Origin: Pyrrhosoma nymphula
Lineage: Eukaryota; Arthropoda; Insecta; Odonata; Coenagrionidae
NCBI GenBank assembly: GCA_963573305.1
Contig: OY754329.1
Span: 48,008,417-48,072,416, forward strand
Length of the DNA: 64,000 nucleotides
Reading direction: 5' to 3'
Shown here: positions 11,950-22,179 of the stretch, one piece after another
Layout: every line of letters begins with the position of its first letter
Position numbering within the stretch: the stretch's first letter is position 1
The notes under the pieces: generated by a model
Database searches by the model: none
Seen by the model: the letters and a program-made list of their open reading frames with translations, nothing else
Told to the model about the DNA's origin: nothing
Position numbers and translations under genes: made by a program

Positions 11950-12619
11950 AAATTATGATGTCCATACAGACTGCAGTGCTGTGCATGATTCATCAACAGA
12001 CCCTTGAGAAAAACGCCCCCACCAGTGATGATGACTAAGAAACCATGCCTGTATGTTTGTCCAATTGCCCCTTGTTCAAGGTCAATGCTCCCAGCATCAA
12101 CTCTAGGCTGGATTTTGGGAATTAGCCATCCCGAGAATGCACCCTGTGGTCCCTACCCATCCTTTCATTGGCCACTTACTACCCTGCTTTATCATCTGTC
12201 TATGTTTTCCATTCTCATCCTCTAAACCCTTTCTCAACATATTTAAAATAATTTGCCTAGAAAGACCTGCCACCCTTGCATCTTGAGGAATGGGATGAGA
12301 ATGAGATGCCTGTTAGGGGATGTTCACCCAAGAGATGTCTGTTTGGGGAAATATTTTTATTCATAAGGTGCCTGTATCCTTAAATCAGAGTGTTCGTATG
12401 TAAGAGGTGCCTGTTTAGATAGTCTTCACTGCACATGTATACATAATATATACATATGAATAAGAATGTCTGTACCTGAAGATGGTATTGTACTTTGAAA
12501 CGGGTGGTGTTGTAATAAAAAGTTATTTTTAGCAGAATCACAGAAAAGGCAAGCCTACCTTTAAAGTATGTATGTGAAACTAAACCAATTGTTCTTTGTT
12601 TTTTTCATTCTGAAACTTC
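11950..12619. other. Intergenic, possible retroelement end
   Basis: No gene is seen. A short segment near 12475-12530 (CTGAAGATGGTATTGTACTT, then GAAACGGG and AATAAAAAGTTATTTT) resembles 3' ends of insect retroelements. The family cannot be assigned from this alone. Confidence 0.3.
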
Positions 12620-13060
12620 CTTCTCTCTCAGGATAAATATCATTTTCAGAAAATCCATTGGCCAAATCCTATCTCCGATGCTCTTCAGTAGCTCTGATTG
12701 AATGTTATGTATTCCTATGGATTTACTTGCTTTTATTTCTCAAAGAGATCTTTCTTATATCACTATCTAATACTTCTGTTATAATATTCCTATACTTTTC
12801 CTGTTTAGTCCACCACACTTCCTTGGCTAAATCCTTTTTGCCAACAAAGGTTATGTATTTCCTTGCACCTCCTAATGAAATCCTATACTACACATGTATT
12901 CACTTTTTTCTATTCCTTCTTTTTTCAGTCTCCTCAATCATTCATTCTGTAACCCAAGGCTTTTCTCTTCCTCATGAGTGTTTCACGCCATCACACAAAA
13001 GGCTTACCCGCTCAGTCAGACACCTTTTCACTGCCTCCTCACCGAGGAACAGATGCTAAG
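12620..13060 (-). mobile_element. LINE remnant (linker before RT)
   Basis: Minus-strand frame near 12960-12900 reads KPWVTE, stop, MIEETEKRRNRKK. This is the conserved segment between endonuclease and reverse transcriptase in insect LINEs (PWVT..MI.KM.ERRK). Stops interrupt it. The 133-codon plus-strand frame over the same region is its shadow. Confidence 0.55.
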
Positions 13061-13929
13061 TGGACTGTCTTTCATTAGCCTCCTACCCTTCCACTTATCT
13101 GGCACAGTTTACCCTAAGTATTCATCGTTGTTCCCACCATTCCATTTTTAGGGATCATTGGGAATGTGCTGATTTACAATGCTGTTTGCAGCTTTGCCAT
13201 GAGAACGGCTAGCCTATATTGTACTCCAATCATTTAAGTGTCCATTAATTTGGGTCAGAAAATTTATACAAGATTGATACAATATTTAATTGCAGTTAAT
13301 TACGCATTTGTTTTTAGTTTTCTTGAAAGGTGTATACACATACAGATTGTATGTACTATGGGGGAAAAAAGTTTCCCAACAAACGGAGCGTCACCACTAT
13401 CGCTCTCGGGGGAAAATCGCTTTCCTTTCTGATGGCATGTTATTCTTAGGTCTCGGCCACGAGGAGGGAAATTCAAACACAGTAAGGTGATGGACTAATC
13501 GTCCGAATCGGTGAGGGTTTCCCGACTGCTCGCATGACCTGAGTGGGTTTCGCGCTGGCCCCAAGAACGGAGGTTCATTAGATAACCTTGAATGCATTTG
13601 AAACGTTTCTTTGAATTCTCTCGTACGGCTCAACTAAAACCAGGTAGTGATAAAGGGAAGACCACAGGAAGCTTATCGCTAAAAGACGAATGGCAGTTGA
13701 TCGGTAGGTTATGTGGAATGTGGATTTGAAAGCATTTGCTTTTGAAGACACTATTTCTCTGTGATAACTTCCAGGGATATTCAAAACATTCCATTAAGTC
13801 CAGGAGAGAGGGGATAAATCGATGAGACAGTTGAGGTAGTCTCAACTTCGCTCAAATATCGAGGGCAATGGATTGGAATAGAAAGACATTATATTGCTGG
13901 CTAAAAAGCTAGAGGGAGGGGATGAGATG

Positions 13930-14870
13930 ATGAAAATACGACAAAGAAGCGAAGACCAAGATGCACGTCTCGAGATGATGATGGCAGCATTCGTTAGCAA
14001 CCTACTGACAACTCTCTTACTATTGGCGGGGTGGCCGTGATAAAGAGGACATTAAACTAAAAAGCACCTGTATGATTAGAAACCGCCTCCATGAAGCCGG
14101 TATGAGAAGTTCCAGTCCAGTAAGAAAGCCAGAAATTAGCGAAACTAATTAAACGGCGAGGTTAGAATTCGGTCATTCGTAACGGGATCATATTAGAATA
14201 TCGTAACTTTCATCAATTATTAAACATTAGAAGTGTTGATTATGGACATATTTAGCTATTGAGAACATGCAATTGTTGGTAAATATAACTTTATTAATTG
14301 ATAGTACTTTTTAGAAGATTTACTTATTTAGAAAAAAAGTTATATTTCTCCTGTTTGTCACGTATCACCCAAAAAACAACTAGGAAAAATAGATCTGGGC
14401 ATAAATGTCTGCGTTTTTGGAGAGCTATTTCTGCAGTCGGGCCGGGGTTGCTGTTGAGAACACCACCTAGAGTGACGTCTAAGGATTACCTACGCCCGAA
14501 TCTTTCGTATTTTCATCACTTACTTACATAAACGACGTAGTACCATAATGCGAAGAAATAATATATGTTCAGGACATCTGTCTCATCCACAGTGCGCGAA
14601 ACTCAGGATATTTTTCGAGGAGCATTCGTACAGTACAGCGTAACCCTTCCCTCCAAACTCACAGTACCTGAATCCAATACAAAATATTTGCGACTTAATG
14701 GTCAAGGAATGGCAGAATTGCAAAGGGAAGAACCAAGAGACACTGAAAGGTCACGTCTGGGAGGTATGGGAATCTTTGGGTCAATTTCAGGGTCAATGAG
14801 TCAAAGACTTCAAGGAGTCATTGATTGTGATGGGGGTGAAATTAAATATTGTTTAACAGTAAAGTATGAG
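13930..14870 (+). pseudogene. Decayed Tc1 transposase in copy 1
   Basis: Fragments in several frames follow Tc1 order. First is a helix-turn-helix-like piece near 13950 (RRPRCTSRDDDG). Next comes IRNRLHEAGMRSSSPVRKPE then TARLEF near 14070-14175. The catalytic-core piece follows, with RFWRAISAVGPGLLLRTPPR near 14410-14470. Then NSQYLNPIQNICDLMVKEW near 14655-14710 corresponds to the third-acidic-residue block SPDLNPIENLW, here with Y and Q substitutions. The C-terminal SMSQRLQGVIDCDGGEIKY near 14790-14850 matches the Tc1 end SMPRRLQAVI...GG.TKY. Stops and frameshifts between pieces show it is inactive. The 128-codon frame at 14565-14951 is part of this remnant. Confidence 0.75.
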
Positions 14871-15277
14871 TTAAACCGTTCATTAGGACTTCTGCTATGT
14901 ATCTCCATTTTGAGTGGTCGGAAAAATTGTTTCCTTTGCACTTCTTCATGAAGTTGACAGATAATTTGACCAACAGTGCATCTACCAAGAATTTATTTAT
15001 TCTCTTTGCGTTTATTTAAAATGAGTTACTTTAAAATACTGTAAAAATATTAATTTACGAATACTATGGTATTAAAAAAAGTAACTTCCATCTTGAATAA
15101 ATGCCTAAAATATTTTTTTTGATATGCTGGAATTTAATATGATAACTCCAGTTACATAATCTAAAGTGGTTTAGTACTCCATCTAGAATCTTAAATAGTT
15201 CAACATTTCAAAAAGGCAATCAATCATAAGCAAAATGTAATATCTATCTTATTTACTGTTTTTTGTCTTTTTATCTA

Positions 15278-15595
15278 CATCTGCATACTACCCCGCAAGC
15301 TGCCTCAATAGGCGTGTGGCGGGGTGTTAGGACACCAGCCGTTTTCATATAAAAAGGATACGCTCTAATGAAATTACGCCTAGCATTTATTAAAGTCCCT
15401 TATTGTTCGGGGGAAAAACCAATTCCCATACCTATCCGTTCGGCAAAATATCTCTCTTAATTTATCGTTTCTGTCGGACCTGGAAATATAGTGGGGTTCT
15501 AATATGATGTTCTCCGTGTCGCTCTTAAAGATATCTATTGTTAATTGCTCAAGTAATCTAAGCCTAGCGCGCAGCCTCCGAGTCTCTCCGAGTCT
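15278..15595 (+). repeat. Nested arthropod-type interspersed repeat
   Basis: Begins CTACATCTGCATACTACCCC, then GCAAGCTGCC and GGCGTGTGGCGG. I recall this head from repeats in several arthropod genomes, but not the family name. It is absent from the equivalent place in copy 2, so it inserted into copy 1 after the two copies separated. Confidence 0.5.
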
Positions 15596-16169
15596 AGTTT
15601 ATTTGTGTATTTATTAATTCATTAATACATATTTGCGCATAGAAAGCTTATTTATTTGCCTATTCACTGAAAATCTACCGCCATGCTTGAAATGCGCATT
15701 GAACATACGTTTGCATTCACGATTAAAAGAAGAAATTCTTATTCAATGCGGTGTTCTTTAAATACCGCAGGTTGTAAGAATAGTAGACAGCGGGTGAATC
15801 CCAGGACCTTAGTATAGTGCGAGAATTGGAGCGAAGCCAAGAAGAAAAGGAGAGGAAAGGTAAAGAATGCAGAGGAAGCTATGGCGATAACGAGAGCGTT
15901 CAATGGGTTCAATGATACGTTTTAAATGCATACGTGGCTGTCTAATGCGCCTCAATTTGGAAGTCAGCGCGAATAACACTCGGGGAAGGCAAGCGGCCAG
16001 TAATCTGTCACTGGCTTCGACGATGAGTCCATCACATTACTGGGTTCGAATTTCCCTTGTCGTTGCCTTGGAATAGTATGCCATAAGAGAGAAGGCCAAT
16101 TTTTCTCCAGAGCGCTAGTGGCGACGCTCCGTTTGTTGGGAAACTTTTTTCCCCCATAGTACATAAGTA

Positions 16170-16540
16170 ACTATGGAGCAACAGACTTTCATATTTTGAA
16201 ATTTTATTTACCTGCCAAAATGCACATCATGCTATCATCTAATACATTTTTAAATGGCCAAAAGTGTTAGACTTCTTCCAACTGTATCTTGCATTAACTT
16301 ACATTTTCATAGTAAATAATCTTTGGGGCTAATTAAAATCTCAAGACAAGATTTACACGACATAATTCTTAATGAAACCTTCATCATTCATCTGATGACA
16401 TACTGTATCGAATTATAAGCAACAAAATCTTCAGAAATCACAGCAAATATGTACAAAGACTTTTTATGCTGAGAAATCACACTATAAACAAGTCCATATA
16501 TACAAAAATAATGAGTTGATAAATCTACCCCTGAGTATTC
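16170..16540. other. Downstream of CRIPT, no gene seen
   Basis: AT-rich sequence between the end of Tc1-type copy 1 and the CRIPT stop. It holds a minus-strand AATAAA at 16208-16203 that could serve as the CRIPT poly(A) signal, some 335 nt past the stop. Confidence 0.3.
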
Positions 16541-16984
16541 TCAAGCTGATGACTGCTTGTAGTTTTTTGTATCCATCATTTTCTTTCCACACATGGCACA
16601 AATACCCTTTTTATATGCACAAGCTTGGCAGTAATGAGAACCAACTTGGTGAACCTAGAAGGGAGACAATTTTTTCAGAAAAGTGCACTAATTAGGCTAA
16701 CTAAAGAGCTGATCCTACCCATAAAACATGAGGCATGATTAATCATAAAAAGTAGCTGGGTATTTCAATGAGTACATGGTTATTTTCACGAGTACCTTTT
16801 GTCTGCAGATGCGGCAGCAGTCAAATTTTGCTGTGTATGGATTGAATCGTGCTTTCTTGGCAGTCAGAGCCTTATTCTCACCCACTTTTCGCCCTCCACT
16901 TTCTAAGGTATTACGAGCACCAGATTTCCATGGGTCTGGCGTAATTACACGGCCAAGCTTTTTTTCACATTTGTCACAAACCAT
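16541..16984 (-). CDS. CRIPT: CRIPT, cysteine-rich PDZ-binding protein
   Basis: Two coding exons, 16984-16796 (63 codons) and 16654-16541 (37 codons plus TGA), join in phase 0 across a 141-bp intron (donor AAG|GTACTC, acceptor TTCTAG|GTTC). The 100-residue product matches the family length of about 101. It starts MVCDKCEKKLGRVITPD, followed by GARNTLESGGRK and KALTAKKARF. Zinc-binding CxxC pairs are CDKC (3-6), CRIC (57-60), CQAC (72-75) and CAMC (82-85). In vertebrates CRIPT binds the third PDZ domain of PSD-95 through its C-terminus, and it is also known from minor-spliceosome structures. Here the C-terminus is YKQSSA rather than the mammalian YKQTSV, so the hydrophobic PDZ-ligand residue is missing. 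The start is the ATG at 16984, matching the family N-terminus. It is bracketed by two Tc1-type copies. The frame is intact. Confidence 0.95.
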
Positions 16985-16989
16985 CTTCA

Positions 16990-18019
16990 ATGGACATACA
17001 AGAAATTCTGCTAAATTGCCAATGCCCTCCTATGCAGAGGTTAATTGACTATTTCCAAGTGGCTCAAATACGAGTGCCTGCAAAGAAAATGAGCATTACT
17101 TACTATGTATATAAAATGTGACAAAAACACTGGCCACAACAGGTAACATAAATACACCACATAAATTCCATAAAATTTCCAATAAAAACTTAACTATCAC
17201 ATTAATTACATTAACTCTATCCCTTCTAGCAAATTATGGCTTTAGGGTGGGCAAAGACTGCCAAGCGATTTTTGTGAAGTTTTTCATGTTGCAGTGTTCA
17301 ATTGCTAAAAACCATTATACATATATTAGTTATTATTATTTAGAGGTTAATTCTTCAAGCATTTAGCAAAAAATGGGGTATCATAAGGTGAAAAGCAATG
17401 CATTTAGAAGGTACATAATCACAATCAACACATATTTATGTACATATAGCAACGCTTGCTGACATATCGGCCTAGGGTATTTTAAGCACAAACTTCAATG
17501 GCCAATAGATTGGACTACCAGCAGTAATCGGTTAATTACCTCGAAATATTAAAAAATCCAGTTACAATATAATTATACCATCCCTCTTGTAAGACATAAT
17601 AGCAAGCAAATGGGTGGACAGTATATTTCCTGTTATTCCACTGGATGCCCTGCACATTGTCTTGTAGTACAGAGGAATAAATTTCTAAAAAGTCAGCTAC
17701 AACTAAAACTTCTCCAGGTACCGATTGTCTTGCACTTTACCAAAGAACACTTTTTTCCATGTGAAGTAATCATGTTCTCAGACTTTAGTCCTGTCTCTTT
17801 AGACTCTGAAGGAATAACAAAAAAACTTTTCACATCAACTAAACCAGTTTCTGAAGTTCATCCACTGGTCTCGGTCCAACGCTTGAATATTATTTCATCC
17901 ATGCACCTTTTTCCAGAGTTTCAGCTTAATATTACTTTGTGCGTACTTTATTACTTTGCCTACAAATCTCAATTCCCCAGGCACCATTATGGTAATCCTA
18001 CTTTAGAGGTTTACAGGTA
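16990..18019. other. Upstream of CRIPT, no gene seen
   Basis: Presumably contains the CRIPT promoter and 5' UTR. Only unmatched open frames are visible. The 167-codon plus frame from 17610 runs into the TIR of copy 2 and has no recognised homology. Confidence 0.35.
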
Positions 18020-19854
18020 CTATGGTGGAAAAAAGTTTCCCAACAAACGGAGTGCCGCTACTATCGCTCTCAGGGGAAAATCACTTTCCTTTCTGATGGC
18101 ATATTATTCTTAAGTCTCAGCCATGACGAGGGAAATTCAAACGCAGTAAGGTGATGGACTGATAGTCCAAATCGCTGGTGGATTCCCGGCCGCTCGCCTG
18201 CCCCCAGCATGTTTCGTGCTGTCCATGAGAACGGAGGTGCATTAGATAACCTTGTATGCATTTAAACATTCCATTGAACTCTCTCCTACGGCTCAACCGA
18301 AACCAGGTAATGATATACAGTCTTCCTTTCGCAAAACTACGTAGGTAAGACAACAGGCAGCTTATCGCTAAATGACTCATGGAAGTTGGTCGGTAGGTTA
18401 CATAGGATGCGGATTTGAATGCATTTGCTTTTGCAGACACTTTATTTTATCTGTGATGACTTCCACGGATATTCGCTAAATTCCAATAAGTCCAGGAGAG
18501 AGGGGATAAATCGATTGGATAGAACCTAAGGTAGGCTCAACTGTCGCTCAGGTATCGCAGGCAATGGATTTGAATAAAAACAGTATATTGCTGGCTAAAA
18601 CGCTACAGGGTGAGACCACGGCAAAAAAACGGAGACCAAGATTCACGTCTCGAGATGATGATGGCATCATTTGTAAGTATCCTCTTGAAAATCCAGTACT
18701 ATTGGCTGTGATAAAGAGGACATGAAACTAAAATGAACCTGTGTAGTGAGAAACTGCCTCCATGAAGCTGTAATGAGAAATTGCAGGCGGACAAGAAAGC
18801 CAGGAGTAAATGAAACTAATTAAACGGCAAGGACAGATTTCACTCATTCGTACCAGGATATGGACCAATCATATCGGAATGCCGTAACTTTCATAGATGA
18901 TCAAACATTAGAAATGTTGAGTATGGACATTTTTAGCAATGCAAAACATGCAATTGTAGGTAAATATAACTTAAGCAATTCATAGTACCTACTCTTTAGA
19001 GCATTTCCCAATTTAGAAAAAAAATATTCCTCCTGTTCGTTAGGTATCATGCAAAACAACATAACAAGGAAACATAGATCTGGGCATACATATTTGTTTG
19101 CGTTTATGGGAAGCGATTTATTCTGTTAGGCCGGGACCGTTATTAAGAACACCTCCTCAAATGACGTCTTGAGGATTACGTCTGAATCCTTCATATTTTC
19201 ATCGCTCCCATACATAAACGAAGTAGTATCAAAGGACGAATTAGTATGAAGGAAAATGTAATATCTTTCTTACTTACAGTTTTTTGTCTTTTTTACTTGC
19301 CTATTTACAGCTTATTCTTATAGCATGTAAATTATTCACAGCTTATTTATTTGTGTAGCCATTGAAAAACTACCGCCATGCTTGAAAGATGCATTGAACA
19401 TACGTTTATATTCACGATTAATAGTGGAAACCCTTTTTCACGGTGGTGTTTTGTTAAGTACCGTACGTTATTAGGAAAGAAGTGGACACCAGGTGAATCC
19501 CAGGACCTTGCGAGAGTGCGAAAGGAGGAGTGCAACCTAGAATAAAAATGGGGAAAAGAGAAAGAATGCAGAGGAAGCTACGGCGATAACAAGAGCGTTC
19601 AATGAAACACTTCAAATGCAAAGATAGCTGTCTAATGCATCTCAATTTGGAATCCAGTGCGAATAATGCTCGGAGAATGCAAGCAGCCAGTAAGCCGTCA
19701 CTGGCTTCGACGATGAGTCCATCACCTTACTGTGTTTGTATTTCCCTCGTTGTATCCGAGACCTAGGAATAATATGCCATAAGAGAGGAAGCCGATTTTC
19801 CTCCAGTGCAATAGTGGCGGCGCCTTGTTTGTTGGGAAACTTTTTTCCCCATAG
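18020..19854 (+). mobile_element. Long-TIR Tc1-type element, copy 2 (1.8 kb)
   Basis: Begins CTATGGTGGAAAAAAGTTTC and ends with the inverted form, again bounded by TA inside GTAC. Internal sequence aligns with copy 1 in the same direction (AGCTTATCGCTAAA, TCGGTAGGTTA, CGTCTCGAGATGATGATGGC). It lacks the segment equivalent to 14550-15228 and the nested repeat, so it is an internally deleted relative. Confidence 0.8.
18610..19250 (+). pseudogene. Decayed Tc1 transposase in copy 2
   Basis: Pieces parallel those of copy 1: RRPRFTSRDDDG near 18630, VRNCLHEAVMRNCRRTRKPG near 18750-18805, and a badly eroded catalytic-core piece with NDVLRITSESF near 19160-19190. The C-terminal catalytic block is deleted and stops are frequent. 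Confidence 0.6.
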
Positions 19855-19869
19855 TACATAATTGACATT

Positions 19870-20893
19870 TCAAGGCTGCTCAAATGTGAATCCAAGTCAC
19901 TGTCCTATCCTCTTCCATCCTTATTTGATTTAATTTTATGCCAAGAAATTGCAGCCTGAAGATCTGATGAATGAGAAAAACATATACTGCATGAGTTTCA
20001 GAGGAACTTGCAATCACATCCACATCTGCACACATTCAGGAGGCAACTAGAAATTCTTAGGAATCCACCAAACGCTCATGGTATTTTTTCTTGAAAAAAG
20101 TATGGATTTCTCTTAAATCTCTGAGGACCAGCCCTGCCTGAAAACTCTTCCACCACCTTTTAACAAGGTACATATTGCATTCAATATGTACCTTGTTATC
20201 AAGTTATCATCATTGTTTCAAACTTCAGTGTGAATACACTTTTAATGCTTCAATCAATGCTCAATTGAGGCTAATAAAGAAAGTTAATTCTTTCCTTCCA
20301 ACAAACTCCCATTTGAGGTCTGATTCCACCATCTTATCTTCCCTGGAAGTGTCTAGCGCTTCTTTGTGTTTGTCGTGCACTAAACTCCTAGCTCAGATGC
20401 ACTCTTTTTAGTCTTGCGCTTACTCTGCTCTGTGGTGTAATTTTTTATTAGGTACTCCATGTTTTTGATAGAACAGAGTGGATTTGGATTTCAGTCATTT
20501 TGGAGACAGTTTTATAAATTGAGAAAAGTAAAACAGCACACAGCACGAGTAAAAGTCTCTTTTCAGGACAAAACCTTAGCACTCCAAAATAATTAAAAAC
20601 CGTGAAACTCAGAATAGCTGGAATTATTTTTCTTTCCAGAGAAAATTTTTTCATAGCCAATAGTACCAGTAGGTAAATCAGTCTGTCTTAACATCTAACC
20701 ACAGAGGCAATTAGAAATGTGAAATGCACCACTATTCTCCTCCATCCTGCACCCTACCACTGAACATATTTTTTTTAACAGCTTGAAAATTTCCTTTTCT
20801 GCCTCATTTTAGAATTGAACAAGAGTATTTTCCAAACAATACACACTGGAGAGAGAGAACAAACACATTACTTTTATGAGAAGTGTAAACTTT
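19870..20893. other. Intergenic, no gene seen
   Basis: No recognisable coding sequence or repeat boundary. A short inverted pair (AAGGTACATATTGCATTCAA / TATGTACCTTG) occurs near 20164-20197. Confidence 0.35.
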
Positions 20894-21049
20894 GTTGAGA
20901 AAAACCAACCTTGTAACTCCCCTAAGCTTTATTTTGCTGGCACAACACACGTTTCACCACACTGTGATTACTATGCCACAGTGTGGTGAAACGCACATCG
21001 TACCAGCGAAATAAAGTATGAGGAAATAAAAAAGTTGTTTTTTCTCAGC
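20894..21049. repeat. Foldback hairpin repeat, 156 bp
   Basis: Arms of about 70 bp. The inner 17 bases are perfectly inverted (CGTTTCACCACACTGTG / CACAGTGTGGTGAAACG) around a 10-base centre. The outer parts share CTTTATTT-GCTGG and GTTGAGAAAAA with small differences. The structure is MITE-like and non-coding. Confidence 0.75.
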
Positions 21050-22179
21050 ATGGATATCCATCATTTCCACGATGTCAGGCCTGATGTCATCAGGTTTTAG
21101 AGTTTAACCTTTATTTACCTTCTAGTTTTTCAATGACTGGTAGCCCATACCTACTTTAACAATAATTAATCATTACAGCCATTCCATTGGTTCCGGGAGT
21201 GACTAATGAGCGTTTAATTTTAAATTTTCAAATCTAATACTTCAAATAAAGTATACTTGAGTACATATTTAGTTAGCCATAGAAGAAGGTAATTTATAAC
21301 TTTAATTGTAATTTAAAAAATTAACTAGCACCGTTGTAATTGGAATAAAACTGTGGTTCTGGGTGTGACTCTTGCAAATAACACTCAATAACATAAGACT
21401 TCTTTAACCTGTAAACTCTGTGAATAGCTTAAACATTAAATATTGATATTAATATAAGTAAGATAAGAGTAATTGTTCTTTTGTTTAAACTAATGGATAA
21501 GTATCCAAAAGCATTATTTTTATAGTTATGAATTTTTTAACAAGTTCCGGGTGTGACATAGTAAATTTCTGGTTGTGACCTAATTACTCTTTCTGCTTTC
21601 CATTATATGTGAAATTCAATTTTTCTTTCAAATTTTGGGAATGGCTCAGTATATTTGATTAATTAAGCTTAATTTAACCTGACTAAGTCGAAATTTAAAA
21701 TTGTAGAACAACACACTTTTTTATTTTTTCCATATTTTGGCTCATTTTAAATGGAATGGCTGACATAGCCTAAATTATACAGCATAGGCTACGAATTACT
21801 ACAATAATTCACGCTGAATCACCTTTATTATTTCCATTTTTAGTAGTATTATTACATTTTTTGAAGTGGAAAATGGGGCTAACATGTGTATTTTCCTATA
21901 TTTTATGATGCAAACACTAGGGCCTAATTCAGATTTCTGTCATTGCACACTTAGAAGTCATACAAAACTAGTTATACAAGCAAATTTGCAATAGACTAAT
22001 TACTTTAGTTCAAGGTCCGTGAGAGGGGCAGGTATTGAGTGAAAAGAGGGCAACAAAGAATTTTAATTAGGCAATAAGAAGAATTATAAGGTGCACAAGG
22101 CTTTTGGTAACAGATAGTTATAAATATATTTAATATAGTTTATTGATACAACCTGTTGATATCATTTTGAGGTCATTCC
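21050..22179. other. Intergenic, no gene seen
   Basis: Very AT-rich. It contains partially repeated words such as CCGGGTGTGAC/CTGGGTGTGAC/CTGGTTGTGAC near 21195-21580, possibly a degenerate repeat. Nothing more can be assigned. Confidence 0.3.

Larger units (their letters stand above)
13356..16159 (+). mobile_element. Long-TIR Tc1-type element, copy 1 (2.8 kb)
   Basis: It begins CTATGGGGGAAAAAAGTTTC and ends with the inverted copy, flanked on each side by TA (within GTAC), the Tc1/mariner target. The inverted similarity continues about 270 bp inward (for example TGATGGACT and CATTAGA blocks on both sides), so TIRs are long. It carries a decayed Tc1 transposase (13930-14870) and a nested arthropod-type repeat (15278-15595). 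Copy 2 at 18020 is in the same orientation and lacks about 680 bp corresponding to 14550-15228. The element ends about 380 bp beyond the CRIPT stop codon. Confidence 0.8.

Noticed and set aside
12658..13059. 133-codon plus-strand frame
   Set aside because: It is hydrophobic and unmatched, while the opposite strand has a recognisable LINE linker segment, so it is a shadow.
14565..14951. 128-codon frame as a captured host gene
   Set aside because: Its C-terminal part matches the Tc1 transposase end (SMSQRLQGVID...GGEIKY) and a neighbouring frame has the LNPIQNI block, so it is transposase debris.
17610..18113. 167-codon plus-strand frame upstream of CRIPT
   Set aside because: It runs into the TIR of Tc1-type copy 2 and has no recognised homology. 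It uses chance open sequence.
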